The notes under the pieces are model-generated. The model ran no database searches and was not told the DNA's origin. It saw only the letters and a list, made by a program, of their open reading frames with translations. This document shows positions 23,701 to 33,262 of a stretch of 64,000 nt of DNA, piece after piece. Position numbers and translations under genes: made by a program. The stretch spans positions 1 to 64,000 of the forward strand of contig CANNZV010001143.1 of NCBI GenBank assembly GCA_947561585.1, in the 5' to 3' direction. This DNA comes from Caprella mutica (lineage: Eukaryota; Arthropoda; Malacostraca; Amphipoda; Caprellidae). Numbering within the stretch: the first letter of the stretch is position 1; each line of letters opens with the position of its first letter.

Positions 23701-24132
23701 TGAACAGCTCGAAATGTGAGGCAATGTTTAGAGTATAGTTTACCTGTACAATACAGGTAAATTTCCATCGTAAGATAATTTCTGCACCTGCCACGTTGGA
23801 TATTCTGGAAAGGTATTGATGAGATTTTATATGTTTGAAATAGTTAGTAGCTTCACCGCGATAATAATGACTAGTAAAACATTCAAAATCAAGATTCTGT
23901 TTTTCCTTCAATATTATTTACGAATATTTCATATAACGTGCAATATGTATACAAATGTGTTAGGAGTTAAAAAATCTGAATTCACTTCAAATGTCCTAAT
24001 AATTTTAGTGTAGGATGTTGTCTCACCTTCATAAATGACGTAAATTGGCAGGAAAATTACCACGAAGAGGCAGGTCAGCAAACCACATTTTGGGGTAAGA
24101 AATTTACACCCCCGAGCAGTCAATTGTTTCAT
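17621..24132 (-). CDS. alpha-1,4-glycosyltransferase (A4GALT / insect alpha4GT family), 9 coding exons
   Basis: Predicted Golgi type II membrane glycosyltransferase that adds an alpha-1,4-linked Gal or GalNAc to glycosphingolipids; the family is lactosylceramide 4-alpha-galactosyltransferase in vertebrates and alpha4GT in flies. Joining 24027-24132, 23744-23804, 23097-23192, 22638-22831, 21667-21797, 20437-20526, 19097-19184, 18599-18774 and 17621-17770 gives 363 codons plus TAA, with every junction GT-AG and in phase. Seen in the protein: short basic tail, one membrane segment about residues 17-34, FLETS at 69-73, SGGFYSDTDLL with the DXD residues D177 and D179, SGPVPVSTVIQRRC, FYGVHWTNW at 291-299, and a C-terminal SCPVIF block. 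Length fits the family (human about 353). Odd: the usual Trp of the C-terminal HVWN/HLWN motif is Ser325, and introns 5 and 6 start with donor-derived minisatellites. Donor substrate and acceptor cannot be told from sequence. The start is uncertain: an upstream in-frame ATG exists at 24469. Confidence 0.93.
17901..18338 (+). mobile_element. dispersed GAGACC-family repeat, intact copy in alpha4GT intron 8
   Basis: One of four copies of a roughly 400-bp repeat in this window. Shared landmarks in order: AAATTCGATCTCATTTTATA, a TTAAAAGCTGATAACATCATT block, a block near GCGCAGTACAACAAACTA, and a right end with GAGACCGAATTTTCC repeated and CCGGCTACC. No coding potential was seen, so it is probably a non-autonomous element. 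It is inserted in the last intron of the glycosyltransferase gene, opposite in strand to it. Confidence 0.75.
18599..18774 (-). CDS. alpha4GT coding exon 8: FYGVHW block
   Basis: 176 bases, 2 + 58 codons. It ends with CKDLTVLEPISFYGVHW then TNWDNMFTKS, equivalent to vertebrate LPPEAFYPIPWQDWKKYF. Acceptor TTCTGAAG, donor GATAAG/GTACAA. The N-terminal third is an insect-type variable loop with no visible motif. Confidence 0.92.
19020..19060. repeat. GC-rich hairpin in alpha4GT intron 7
   Basis: TACACCGGCAATCATG pairs with CATGATAGCCGGTGTA, 15 of 16 bases, around a 9-base loop. It sits 36 bases inside the intron from the donor of exon 7. It could be a tiny foldback transposon remnant; no function is implied. 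Confidence 0.6.
19097..19184 (-). CDS. alpha4GT coding exon 7: GP motif
   Basis: 88 bases, 29 codons plus one base: KDIYTLSGPVPVSTVIQRRC then PKEARHILA. The SGPVPVSTVIQRRC block corresponds to vertebrate GHQGPQLLTRVFKKWC, which is part of the catalytic core. Acceptor TTTCACAG, donor GGCAA/GTAAAT. Confidence 0.92.
20127..20436 (-). repeat. 11-bp x ~28 minisatellite starting at a splice donor
   Basis: From the donor of exon 6 the minus strand reads GTGAGTGAACACACG and then about 27 units of the type GTGAACACAAG or GTGAACACACA. Almost all units keep a GT at the donor-equivalent position, giving weaker donor-like GTGAAC sites. Eleven bases is not a multiple of three and a stop follows within ten codons, so use of a later site would disrupt the protein. 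It fills the first 310 bases of intron 6. Confidence 0.9.
20437..20526 (-). CDS. alpha4GT coding exon 6
   Basis: 90 bases, 30 codons, phase 0 at both ends: GMDINNAAFHF then SPHHPYVMELMEYIKHNFY. It matches the family segment LNGAFLAF...F with a conserved helix after it. Acceptor TTTCCAG, donor TTCTAC/GTGAGT. The donor is the first unit of an 11-bp minisatellite running into the intron. Confidence 0.92.
21181..21684 (-). repeat. 24-bp x 21 minisatellite made of an exon end plus its splice donor
   Basis: Twenty-one perfect-length 24-bp units. Read on the minus strand each is 18 bases coding NTIAFT plus the donor GTGAGT. The unit nearest exon 5 is the real exon-intron junction; the other 20 extend into intron 5. 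The whole block is open in the frame of the gene. Fifteen units keep GTGAGT and six carry ATGAGT. Only four positions vary: three are third codon positions with synonymous changes (ACT/ACC/ACA, ATC/ATT, ACG/ACA), the fourth is the first donor base (Val/Met). The array arose by tandem duplication of the junction; whether the extra donors are used is not known. Confidence 0.9.
21667..21797 (-). CDS. alpha4GT coding exon 5: DXD block, ending in a donor minisatellite
   Basis: 131 bases: 2 + 43 codons. It carries LSDLLRLAIIHKSGGFYSD then TDLL, so the metal- and nucleotide-sugar-binding DTD is residues 177-179. The last six codons (NTIAFT) and the donor GTGAGT form the first unit of the 24-bp array at 21181-21684, so any intact donor further along would lengthen the exon by a multiple of 8 codons without a stop. 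The 3' limit given here is the donor nearest the DXD block. Confidence 0.92.
22638..22831 (-). CDS. alpha4GT coding exon 4: start of catalytic domain
   Basis: 194 bases: 1 + 64 codons + 1, starting YCRVNPLAKLWMLVTSP and ending LAELPEVFGFWRS. It aligns with the vertebrate segment from ESAARTHPESHVLVL to the residues before the DXD block. Acceptor CTCACAG, donor ATCAA/GTGAGA. Confidence 0.92.
23097..23192 (-). CDS. alpha4GT coding exon 3: FLETS motif
   Basis: 96 bases encoding DISPNEEDFN then IYFLETSYRP, equivalent to the vertebrate NIFFLETSDR block that opens the catalytic domain, and ending CTLE plus AG. Acceptor CTTTTTCAG, donor AG/GTGTGT followed by a short GTGTGTGTGG run. The open frame extends upstream of the acceptor but that part is intronic. 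Confidence 0.9.
23744..23804 (-). CDS. alpha4GT coding exon 2: stem region
   Basis: 61 bases: 2 + 19 codons + 2, reading YPTWQVQKLSYDGNLPVLY. The acceptor TTTCCAG and donor CAG/GTAAAC flank it, and both phases match the neighbouring exons. It encodes the lumenal stem, which is poorly conserved in this family, so support comes from splice sites and phase rather than homology. Confidence 0.8.
24027..24132 (-). CDS. alpha4GT coding exon 1: cytosolic tail and signal anchor
   Basis: Codons 1-35 plus one base. It begins MKQLTARGCKFLTPK, a basic stretch, followed by a hydrophobic run of about 18 residues (GLLTCLFVVIFLPIYVIY), so the protein is a type II signal-anchor protein. It ends GAAG before GTGAGA (donor at 24021-24026). 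An acceptor-like AACAG sits just before 24146, so this exon probably starts at 24146 and is preceded by an intron. Confidence 0.88.
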
Positions 24133-24438
24133 AATTTTGCGAATACCTGTTAAATTAATTGAGCTTTAGTCTTTGGATTGCATGAAAAAGTTAATTTATT
24201 AAAGATTATAATAACGTAGAAATAATGATTTGTAATGAATTCATATATTATTTAAATGAATATAAAAAGTTTACATCATAAAGAATTATAAAAGTTGTTT
24301 ACACTCATAACTGTTAAATAACGATTTTAAAATGGATTCAAAATTATTTTTATCATAATTCAAAATAAAGGAAGATTTAAATTTGCCTACCAAACTATAA
24401 TTTAGATTATAACTCCAAACCACCAAATGGTTACTTAC

Positions 24439-24469
24439 CTATTTTGTTAAGTCTCCTTTCACTGAACAT
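24439..24469 (-). other. candidate upstream exon of alpha4GT (5' UTR or alternative start)
   Basis: A strong donor, AG/GTAAGT (24433-24438), ends this piece. Two readings are possible. An ATG at 24469 opens MFSERRLNKI, which continues in frame across the intron into exon 1 and gives a 378-residue protein with a longer basic tail. Alternatively the pyrimidine-rich tract before GTTCAG is an acceptor, making 24439-24461 a 23-base internal exon, mostly 5' UTR, with translation starting at 24132. Sequence alone does not decide. Confidence 0.5.
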
Positions 24470-24513
24470 TAGAAAGGAATTGGAAAAAAATTGAACAGTG
24501 TTAACCTGAATAT

Positions 24514-26292
24514 ACTGGTTAAAAATGCAGAACTATGCTGGTTAAAAATGCAGAACTATGCTGGTTAAAAATGCAGAACTATGCTGGTTAAAAATGCAGA
24601 ACTATGCTGGTTAAAAATGCAGAACTATGCTGGTTAAAAATGCAGAACTATGCTGGTTAAAAATGCAGAACTATGCTGGTTAAAAATGCAGAACTATGCT
24701 GGTTAAAAATGCAGAACTATGCTGGTTAAAAATGCAGAACTATGCTGGTTAAAAATGAAGAACTATGCTGGTTAAAAATACAGAACTATGCTGGTTAAAA
24801 ATACAGAATTATGCTGGTTAAAAATACAGAACTATGCTGGTTAAAAATGAAGAACTATGCTGGTTAAAAATACAGAACTATGCTGGTTAAAAATGAAGAA
24901 CTATGCTGGTTAAAAATGCAGAACTATGCTGGTTAAAAATACAGAACTATGCTGGTTAAAAATACAGAACTATGCTGGTTAAAAATGCAGAATTATGCTG
25001 GTTAAAAATACAGAACTATGCTGGTTAAAAAAAAGAACTATGCTGGTTAAAAATACAGAACTATGCTGGTTAAAAATACAGAACTATGCTGGTTAAAAAT
25101 ACAGAACTATGCTGGTTAAAAATGAAGAACTATGCTGGTTAAAAATACAGAACTATGCTGGTTAAAAATGCAGAACTATGCTGGTTAAAAATACAGAACT
25201 ATGCTGGTTAAAAATGAAGAACTATGCTGGTTAAAAATACAGAACTATGCTGGTTAAAAATGCAGAACTATGCTCGTTAAAAATACAGATATATGCTGGT
25301 TAAAAATGCAGAACTATGCTGGTTAAAAATACAGAACTATGCTGGTTAAAAATACAGAACTATGCTGGTTAAAAATGCAGAATTATGCTGGTTAAAAATA
25401 CAGAACTATGCTGGTTAAAAAAAAGAACTATGCTGGTTAAAAATACAGAACTATGCTGGTTAAAAATACAGAACTATGCTGGTTAAAAATACAGAACTAT
25501 GCTGGTTAAAAATGAAGAACTATGCTGGTTAAAAATGCAGAATTATGCTGGTTAAAAATACAGAACTATGCTGGTTAAAAAAAAGAACTATGCTGGTTAA
25601 AAATACAGAACTATGCTGGTTAAAAATACAGAACTATGCTCGTTAAAAATACAGATATATGCTGGTTAAAAATGAAGAACTATGCTGGTTAAAAATACAG
25701 AACTATGCTGGTTAAAAATGAAGAACTATGCTGGTTAAAAATACAGAACTATGCTGGTTAAAAATACAGAACTATGCTGGTTAAAAATGAAGAACTATGC
25801 TGGTTAAAAATACAGAACTATGCTGGTTAAAAATGCAGAACTATGCTGGTTAAAAAAAAGAACTATGCTCGTTAAAAATACAGATATATGCTGGTTAAAA
25901 ATGAAGAACTATGCTGGTTAAAAATACAGAACTATGCTGGTCAAAAATGAAGAACTATGCTGGTTAAAAATACAGAACTATGCTGGTTAAAAATACAGAA
26001 CTATGCTGGTTAAAAATGAAGAACTATGCTGGTTAAAAAAAAGAACTATGCTGGTTAAAAATACAGAACTATGCTGGTTAAAAATACAGAACTATGCTTG
26101 TTAAAAATACAGAACTATGCTGGTTAAAAATGAAGAACTATGCTGGTTAAAAATACAGAACTATGCTGGTTAAAAATGCAGAACTATGCTGGTCAAAAAT
26201 GAAGAACTATGCTGGTTAAAAATGAAGAACTATGCTGGTTAAAAATACAGAACTATGCTGGTCGAAAATGCAGAACTATGCCAGTTAAAATA
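24514..26292. repeat. 23-bp satellite, about 77 copies
   Basis: Near-identical units of GCTGGTTAAAAATGCAGAAC plus TAT. The variable part alternates TGCAG, TACAG, TGAAG and a short AAAAG form. Blocks of variants recur in the same order (for example 24940-25130 and 25340-25510), which shows segmental amplification of groups of units. It lies directly upstream of the alpha4GT gene, 45 bases beyond the upstream ATG, so it is in the promoter, 5' UTR or first intron of that gene. There are no unique spacers, so it is not a CRISPR array. Confidence 0.95.
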
Positions 26293-26337
26293 GAAAGCTG
26301 TTGGTTAAATGATAGGTTATATACGGACTAAAATATA

Positions 26338-27347
26338 CAGTGTTTTTTTTTTCTTTTGCAAGACTTTGAAATTCTCATTCCAAATATTCCACTAGGAATA
26401 TTTGGAATGAGAATTTAGATGAAACAAATATTGTTTCTTGAAGATAAGGCTTGGTACTTACATTTCATGTAATAAAAACTTATATGAAACTCATTCAAAA
26501 TACATCCAAAGGCTATCTACAGAAGGTGTTGGAAATGGCCGCCAGAATCCTGTAGTCAAAGTCTTGCGCGCTTCAAGACGCTCTTCGAGTCTTCGTCACC
26601 TTCTCAATTGTTACTGCGTCATAATTTGCACCAAGCAGCTTAACACACTAAATTTTATTATATCATGAATAGATTGAGGTTTTTCCGAATACAAAATATT
26701 TTGTGTTGCAGCCCAGAAATGGAAATCAAGAGGATTGAGTTCTTTCAGAGTGCTGACCAGAAGATCTCAGTGTCTCTTCTGGTAACTCATCTTTGAAATT
26801 TTTCTTCAAAAAACTGCTTAACCACTCTTGTACAATGATATTGAGCACCCTCTTGCATCCAGCAGAGTCTGCGTCATATATAGCAGTGGCTCAAAAAAGT
26901 TTGCCACACTTTGTCTCTCAGCAAAGCCATGTTATAGGAACCATTAACAGAGTCACAAGGACCGTCGTCATTGATGAATGCTTGGACAATAGAATTTTCT
27001 GTCCACAATTGCAACAAATATCATTACTTTTTTGTCCTTTTTTAGTTTCATTCACCAATATCATGTGGATTCAACTCTGCAAATTATGACGCAGCAATAA
27101 TTGAGAGTGACGAAGAGCATCTCGAAGCGCGCAAGACTTTGCCTATAGGATTCTGGCCACCATTTTCAACACATTTTGTAGATAGCCTTTAGAAGTGTTT
27201 TCAATGAATTTCAAATAAGTTTGTATTTGATGAAATGTAAGTACCAAGCCTTATCTTCAAGAAAATATATTAGTTTCTTCTAAATTCATATTCCAAATAT
27301 TCCTAGTTGGGGCTCAAAGTCTTGCAAAAAGAAAAGAAAAAACACTG
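26338..27347 (-). mobile_element. 1010-bp mariner-type element with ~290-bp inverted repeats and dead transposase
   Basis: TA target sites (26336-26337, 27348-27349) flank CAGTGTTTTTT tips. The left arm 26338-26635 and right arm about 27070-27347 are inverted copies (both hold CTTCGTCAC/GTGACGAAG and CTTGCGCGCTTC/GAAGCGCGCAAG). Between them the minus strand encodes a broken DDE transposase: WMQEGAQYHCTRVVKQFFEE, then after frameshifts a stretch equivalent to the PRSPDLNPLDFHFWG region. The unusually long inverted repeats are the odd feature. Confidence 0.75.
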
Positions 27348-27546
27348 TATATATGGTCAAAATTAACGAGAAATTCGTGTACCTAATAATAACATATAAT
27401 AAATGGCATAAGAACTAATATACAGAAACACAATAAAAGTGAGACCAGATTATACTGAACTGGAGATAAATAAATAATTAATTTAGTAGGGGTTTAACGT
27501 CTGCCTCGAGGAACTAAAGGACAAACCGCTGACGTCAAAAAGAAAA

Positions 27547-27858
27547 TTAACCCTTTAACGCGCAACGTCCTTTGGGAAGGACATTAGAAAAGCATCAAGT
27601 AATGTCTTCATTTAGTCCGTATAATCATATTCTAGCAGTAAGAAGCGTAAAATTAAATGTATAGGCTAAGTTACATAATGATTTGATATATTGAACAGCT
27701 CAAAAGTTCTTCCAAAATGATATTTGACTTTAAAAAAAATTAAAAAAATTAAGTGATTTTTTTTAACATATTCTAAATTGTAAAAGTTAACTATCTAATA
27801 TTGATCTATCAAAAAAATATTTTCGGTCTAGAACATGTCATGGGCGTTAGTGAGTTAA
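27547..27858. mobile_element. TTAA-flanked piggyBac-like non-autonomous element
   Basis: TTAA at 27547-27550 and 27855-27858 flanks short inverted ends, CCCTTTAACGCGCAACG on the left and, inverted, CTCACTAACGCCCATGAC on the right. TTAA duplication is the hallmark of piggyBac-type insertion. The 300-bp interior is AT-rich and non-coding. Confidence 0.55.
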
Positions 27859-27927
27859 GTACAAAGAACTGAAAGAAGCAGTCAGAAAAGAACGATGAAC
27901 AAAGTCACCTACCATAAGTCGGTAGCA

Positions 27928-28046
27928 GTACTCATGGATGCAGAAAAGCTACTCGTGAATGCAGTCACTCACCAATGAATGAGATGAAAAGAGACACAAG
28001 CACCGGTGACTGCACTCACTGATGGAAGAGGAAAATGAAGAGGTGA
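27928..28046. repeat. ~110-bp dispersed repeat, copy 1
   Basis: Shares ATGCAGAAAAGCTACTC, GAATGCAGTCACT, AAAGACACAAG-like and GTGACTGCACTCAC landmarks with 61404-61507. Same orientation, origin unknown. Confidence 0.7.
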
Positions 28047-29085
28047 TAGTAAATGAAGCTTACGAGCCTACCTAACTAATTCAAAAATATAAAATAATGT
28101 TAAACATGGTAAAAATTAAAAAGATTGTCCAAATTTCAACAGTTCTTTATATTGGAGATAAATTAAATACTGGGATAAGGTGGGGTACAATTTGATAAGA
28201 AAATTGAGACCTAGTCAGATGGAAGTTTAATGACTTAAAATGTTTCGAAGAGTAAATCATAAATGTATTGTTAATTAAGTACTCATGTAGTTAATGGTAC
28301 ATTAGTGCTAAAGGCAAACACACACAGTGAAGTACACACCAAGGTATTGGCTACACTGGTACATTGAGTAATTACACAGGGCAGCACACATCCTTATCAG
28401 TAGCTGATAAGGGGAAAAAGAAATAGCATCTGATAACAAGGCTAACGATAGCAGAGACGATAACTAATATCGTGCTACGTCTCTATGACATCATCGAAAT
28501 GACTAATTATAGATATCGTCTGGTTGATAATTAATATACAGGGTGGTGCTCAAATGTTTACTTTTTTAAATGGTTAAATCTTAACCAAAGACCATAGCCA
28601 AGATGTAGCAATTGCTTGGTACATCATTACTGTACTATTTTCATATTCTATTTTACCAGTGTTATCAATGATTGTTTGAGATTCTTCAAATCTAAATCAA
28701 TCTGGATTAAACAATCCTTAAAATATCACCAATAATAGGATTTAATTACCCTCTTGATAATATTGAAATATGATTGTGTATGGATTGAAAATATTACTGA
28801 TTAGATTGCTATAAGTATGTACCTTAGTTTTAAATTTTACAAGATTTCCCTTTTCAGAAAATTTAATTAATTAATACAAGAAAATGTGGCAGAAGTGTCA
28901 CTTATACTAATTCATTTTCAGATGTACCAAAAAATGTCATGAAAAAAGTATATTTGTTTATTTTATTTTTCGTGATAGAAAATATATAAAGTAATTAATT
29001 TCAGGATAGTTTGTTAAATCATGAAGAAAATTAACTGGAAACTATTCAACTGTTGTTGGTTGTGAAAATTAATATTGGTACACCA
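28047..29085. other. AT-rich non-coding stretch
   Basis: At 28540-28560 TATACAGGGTGGTGCTCAAA resembles one end of the mariner-type element at 56015 (CAGGGTGCTCAA), so a solo end or truncated copy is possible. Nothing else is supported. Confidence 0.35.
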
Positions 29086-29235
29086 ATGTACCTCTCTAAT
29101 TTAGTGAATGGTACACCAATGTACCTCTCTAATCCAGTGAATGGTACACCAATGTACCTCTCTAATCCAGTGAATGGTACACCAATGTACCTCTCTATTC
29201 CATTGAATGGTACACCAATGTACCTCTCTAATCTA
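29085..29235. repeat. 30-bp tandem repeat, 5 copies
   Basis: Units GGTACACCAATGTACCTCTC plus TAATCCAGTGAAT, with the palindrome GGTACACCAATGTACC inside each. Open on both strands because the period is 30. Confidence 0.9.
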
Positions 29236-29554
29236 ATATTCAAGTACACGCTGTGGTGTAACTTTGTTGCCAAGTGACAATAAAATATGACAAATTTATT
29301 CCTCATCTTTGAATATTTTTGGCAAGAAAAATAAATCTGTTATTAAAATCAATTTATCATTAATAATATTTACTTAATATTTCTCAAAAATGAAAGTAAT
29401 TCATAGTCATAATTATTGATAATAATTCATGATAGATAATAATTCACTATTGATTATAATTCTATATAGATAATAATTCATTATTGTTTATAATTAAACA
29501 ATAATGTTTAATTATAAACATTAATTCGACAATAAATAAATAAATTCATTATTG

Positions 29555-30390
29555 ATTATTATTCATTTTTGATATTAATTCATTATAGATAATAATTCAT
29601 TATTGATATTAATTCATTATAGATAATAATTCATTATTGATAATAATTCATTTTTGATAATAATTCATTTCTGATAATAATTCATTTTTGATAATAATTC
29701 ATTTTTGATAATAATTCATTTTTGATAATAATTCATTATTGATAATAATTCATTTTTGATAATAATTCATTTTTGATAATAATTCATTTTTGATAATAAT
29801 TCATTATTGATAATAATTCATTTTTGATAATAATTCATTATTGATAATAATTCATTATTGATAATAATTCATTATTGATAATAATTCATTTTTGATAATA
29901 ATTCATTTTTGATAATAATTCATTTTTGATAATAATTCATTTTTGATAATAATTCATTTTTGATAATAATTCATTTTTGATAATAATTCATTTTTGATAA
30001 TAATTCATTATTGATAATAATTCATTATTGATAATAATTCATTATTGATAATAATTCATTATTGATAATAATTCATTATTGATAATAATTCATTATTGAT
30101 AATAATTCATTTTTGATAATAATTCATTATTGATAATAATTCATTTATGATAATAATTCATTATTGATAATAATTCATTTTTGATAATAATTCATTATTG
30201 ATAATAACTCATTTTTGATAATAATTCATTATTGATAATAATTCATTTTTGATAATAATTCATTTTTGATAATAATTCATTTTTGATAATAATTCATTAT
30301 TGATAATAATTCATTATTGATTATAATTCATTATTGATAATAATTCATTATTGATAATAATTCATTATTGATTATGATTCATTATTGATG
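29555..30390. repeat. 17-bp AT-rich satellite, about 48 copies
   Basis: Units of TGATAATAATTCATTTT or TGATAATAATTCATTAT, alternating in irregular blocks. The preceding 29400-29555 holds degenerate versions of the same word, showing how the array grew from local simple sequence. Confidence 0.93.
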
Positions 30391-30721
30391 AATCTTATCT
30401 TCTGTACAATATGCTATTAACTAAACATCTTTCCGTTACTGCATTCTACCCATGCATGCAGTGTTGGTGTGTTTGCACTATGTTCTCACTACACAGTGAA
30501 TGCATTGGGAATGATAGACTCATAGGTACATTATAGTGTGAAAAAACTTTATTATTATAGTCGATACAATTAGGAAATTTTGAATCTCAGAAGTGGAAAT
30601 TTGTCATTAATATTGACAGTAAATTCTGTCAATATTATTTACATTAATTTCTGCCCTCAATATTTACATTATAGTCTCTGTTACAAATATTTAAATTAAT
30701 AGTAATTTAATAGTAATACTT
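30391..30721. other. non-coding stretch
   Basis: AT-rich, no gene or repeat beyond local simple sequence. Confidence 0.3.
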
Positions 30722-30831
30722 CCCAGGTAGCAAGCATTATTCCAGGGATATTAAGGGAATAACCCTGGGAAGAAGGATATATTCCTGGGATATTCCCTCA
30801 ATATCCCAGGAATAAATCCTTTCTGCCTGGG
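30722..30831. mobile_element. 110-bp foldback MITE
   Basis: CCCAGGTAG at the left is mirrored by CTGCCTGGG at the right, and inner arms repeat TATTCCAGGGATATT / AATATCCCAGGAATA. The whole element can fold on itself. No clear target duplication. Confidence 0.6.
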
Positions 30832-32150
30832 TTTTCAAAAGTGGTATAAACTATTAAAGTGATATTAGCTAATTTAAAGTCTGAAAGTATTACAAACCAA
30901 TTTTCTTATTTACTTTTATCTCTAGTAATTAAATTGTTAGTTTCATAAGAGTCCATATTTAAACGACTGAACCATTTCACTATGTTGGACTGTTCTCTTT
31001 TATGTCACCTATATAGTTAAAAAAACGCACCTACTCATTAGAATACATCTCATTTATTGTTGCATAATAAACGATAAAATTACTCACAATATCAATAATC
31101 AAGATTCAAAGATTAATTATTTCAATCGATAAATTAATTAAGTAAGTGCCAAATCATTTTGAATTTCATCTGAAAATTTTACACTAAAATGTAAATTTCG
31201 ACAGGTAGAGTTTAATAAATTATACGAATTGCTTAATTAATAACTATCGGCATTGGTTCACTTAGTTTATTTCAATATTATATTACAGCTAAAGAAGTTC
31301 ATTGTTTTTAACATTTCATTTTAATCAGATTCCCATTTTTGGGACGACATTTTGGTACTGTTTCGTACTCTGGATTTCTTACTCACATAAAGTATTGATT
31401 TACCTCTTAAATGTGAACATCTTAGAATTTGATATCTCTCAATCTATTACTATTTAAATAAGTTAAAAAGTAAGAAAAAGCCTATCTATTATTTTATGTA
31501 CATCAGCAACGTGTCTTAACTGAAAAAAGACATTTGCGATGGTTCTTCTACATTAAATTACTTTATAAAATTCAAAGCTCCTGCTGAGGTATCTAATTAA
31601 TGAATAGAGAGGCATTCATTCCTTCAATTTATTAAGTAATACGAGTTTTAATATATATACGCCTAATCTCAACCATTCCTCCACTTTTTGATCAGATACA
31701 TTTGATGAGAGTTTGATTAACATAAAATGGCGGGGAGAATCTTATTGGAAATGCATGATTAATATCGAGGGAAAATATTGAATGAATAATTGAATATATT
31801 ACTCCGCTGCATATGGTAGTGAAACAGGTTAATTATTAATATTGAATTCATTTATATTTAGTTTATATTCATTTTACTGCTGAAATATTTAATTTTAATG
31901 TAAATATTAAATGAACAAATCGTATTTAATATGAAAAATTGTTTCTCTCCTGCATTATTAAATATATAATACAATTATTGTTTAATTCTTTCTAAATCAA
32001 ATAATTATTTTATATTGCAGATAAAATGAATAAAAAATTACCATACAAATATAACCATTTCTGTTGGTAGCCTGGTAGCGACTTTGGTGTTCCTGTGGAG
32101 ATTTTAAGGAGGAAAAAAGATTTGGACCTTATGGTCTCTTGATTGCGGGT
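30832..32150. other. AT-rich non-coding stretch
   Basis: No supported gene. Around 31700-31830 is a slightly GC-richer patch (AAAATGGCGGGGAGAATC) that might be a conserved element. Confidence 0.3.
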
Positions 32151-32169
32151 GGTGGATCATCAAGCCTTC

Positions 32170-33262
32170 TTATGCAATAGCTGCAATATGTTCTAAGGGC
32201 TTCTCCAGCTTACAAGCATGTAGTCGAGCTTAGCTGTTTTGATGAATCACTTAGATCTGCCGTTGCCAGTTTGACCAATGTAGAGATGTCAGCTGATTCT
32301 TGGGTTCAGGTACCTCTACTGGTTGGCTTTGGTAGACTGGGTTGTAGGAGAGCTAGAGACATTACTTTACCTGCTTTTGTGTCTGCAATGTATTCTGTGA
32401 ATGATTTGGCTGTAACTAGTCTTCCTAATATTAATGTAGATGATATCGGAGAGCTTGGGATATGGAGGCGGGGTTTACAGGTAGATCTTTCGGTACCAAT
32501 CCATGAGTCCAGTCAAAATGAATGGGCTTATTCATTAATAGAGAGTCTGTTGGCTAGAACTAATCAGTTGGCCAGCACGACTGTTATCCGCATCTCTTAA
32601 GGAAACTGGAGTGGGGTTGAATGCCATTCCCATTCCGTCCATAGGTAGTAAGATACACAGCTTGATCCGTAGGTCATGAGGGTAGCCAGTGCTCTCAGAT
32701 TGGGTGCCAGAGTTTGTGAACCTCATTCTTACTGCTGTGGTAGTGGGATGGATGTCAAAGGACTGCATGGCCTGTCTTGTAGATACAGTTCTAGGCGTCA
32801 TCCAAGACATGCGGCAATGAATGATGTTGAAAAACGGGTTTTGAAAAGGACTTCCTTCAGTACTTGAGCCTTCTGGGCTTGACAGGGAGGATTGTGAGCG
32901 TCCAGATGATATTACTGTGTTCCCTTACATGAATGGAATGAGTCGGATGTGGGATTGTACAATACACATGTGTCGACACTTTCACCGAGACACACCTCAA
33001 TGATTCTGCGGTTAAGGCCAGATCAGCTGCCTGGGCTGCGGAGAATCATAAACAACAGAATTACTCCGCACTCGGAGATGCTTACATGTTTGAGCCAATT
33101 GCTATAGATACCACAGGAGCGTACGGCAGTACGCCTTTTTGAGACAAAAAACGATAATAGGAAGTCTGCCTATGGTTCCAACATCGAATGGCTCTTGCGA
33201 TCTAGAGAGGGAATGAATTTAGCATCCTCTCAGCCGCGAAGGAGAGTTTTAGGGCGGTTGAG
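32170..33262 (+). pseudogene. decayed reverse-transcriptase-associated retroelement ORF
   Basis: Read across several frameshifts the plus strand gives LRASPAYKHVVELSCFDESL, then WVQVPLLVGFGRLGCRRARD, then VASALRLGARVCEPHSYC with CCGSGMDVKGLHGLSC and HPRHAAMND, then LDREDCERPDDITVFPY, and finally ALGDAYMFEPIAIDTTGAYG and RMALAI-RGNEFSILSA. That order is the C-terminal half of a retroelement protein common in molluscs and arthropods (Cys-rich, GLH.LSC...GR..RH, then DG.RPDG, then F.P.A.ETTG..G, then RGN..SIL). Several in-frame stops show it is inactive. Upstream polymerase motifs were not found. Confidence 0.65.

Noticed and set aside
24514..26292. Reading the 23-bp array as a CRISPR-like array
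   Set aside because: Units are contiguous with no unique spacers, and the genome is eukaryotic.
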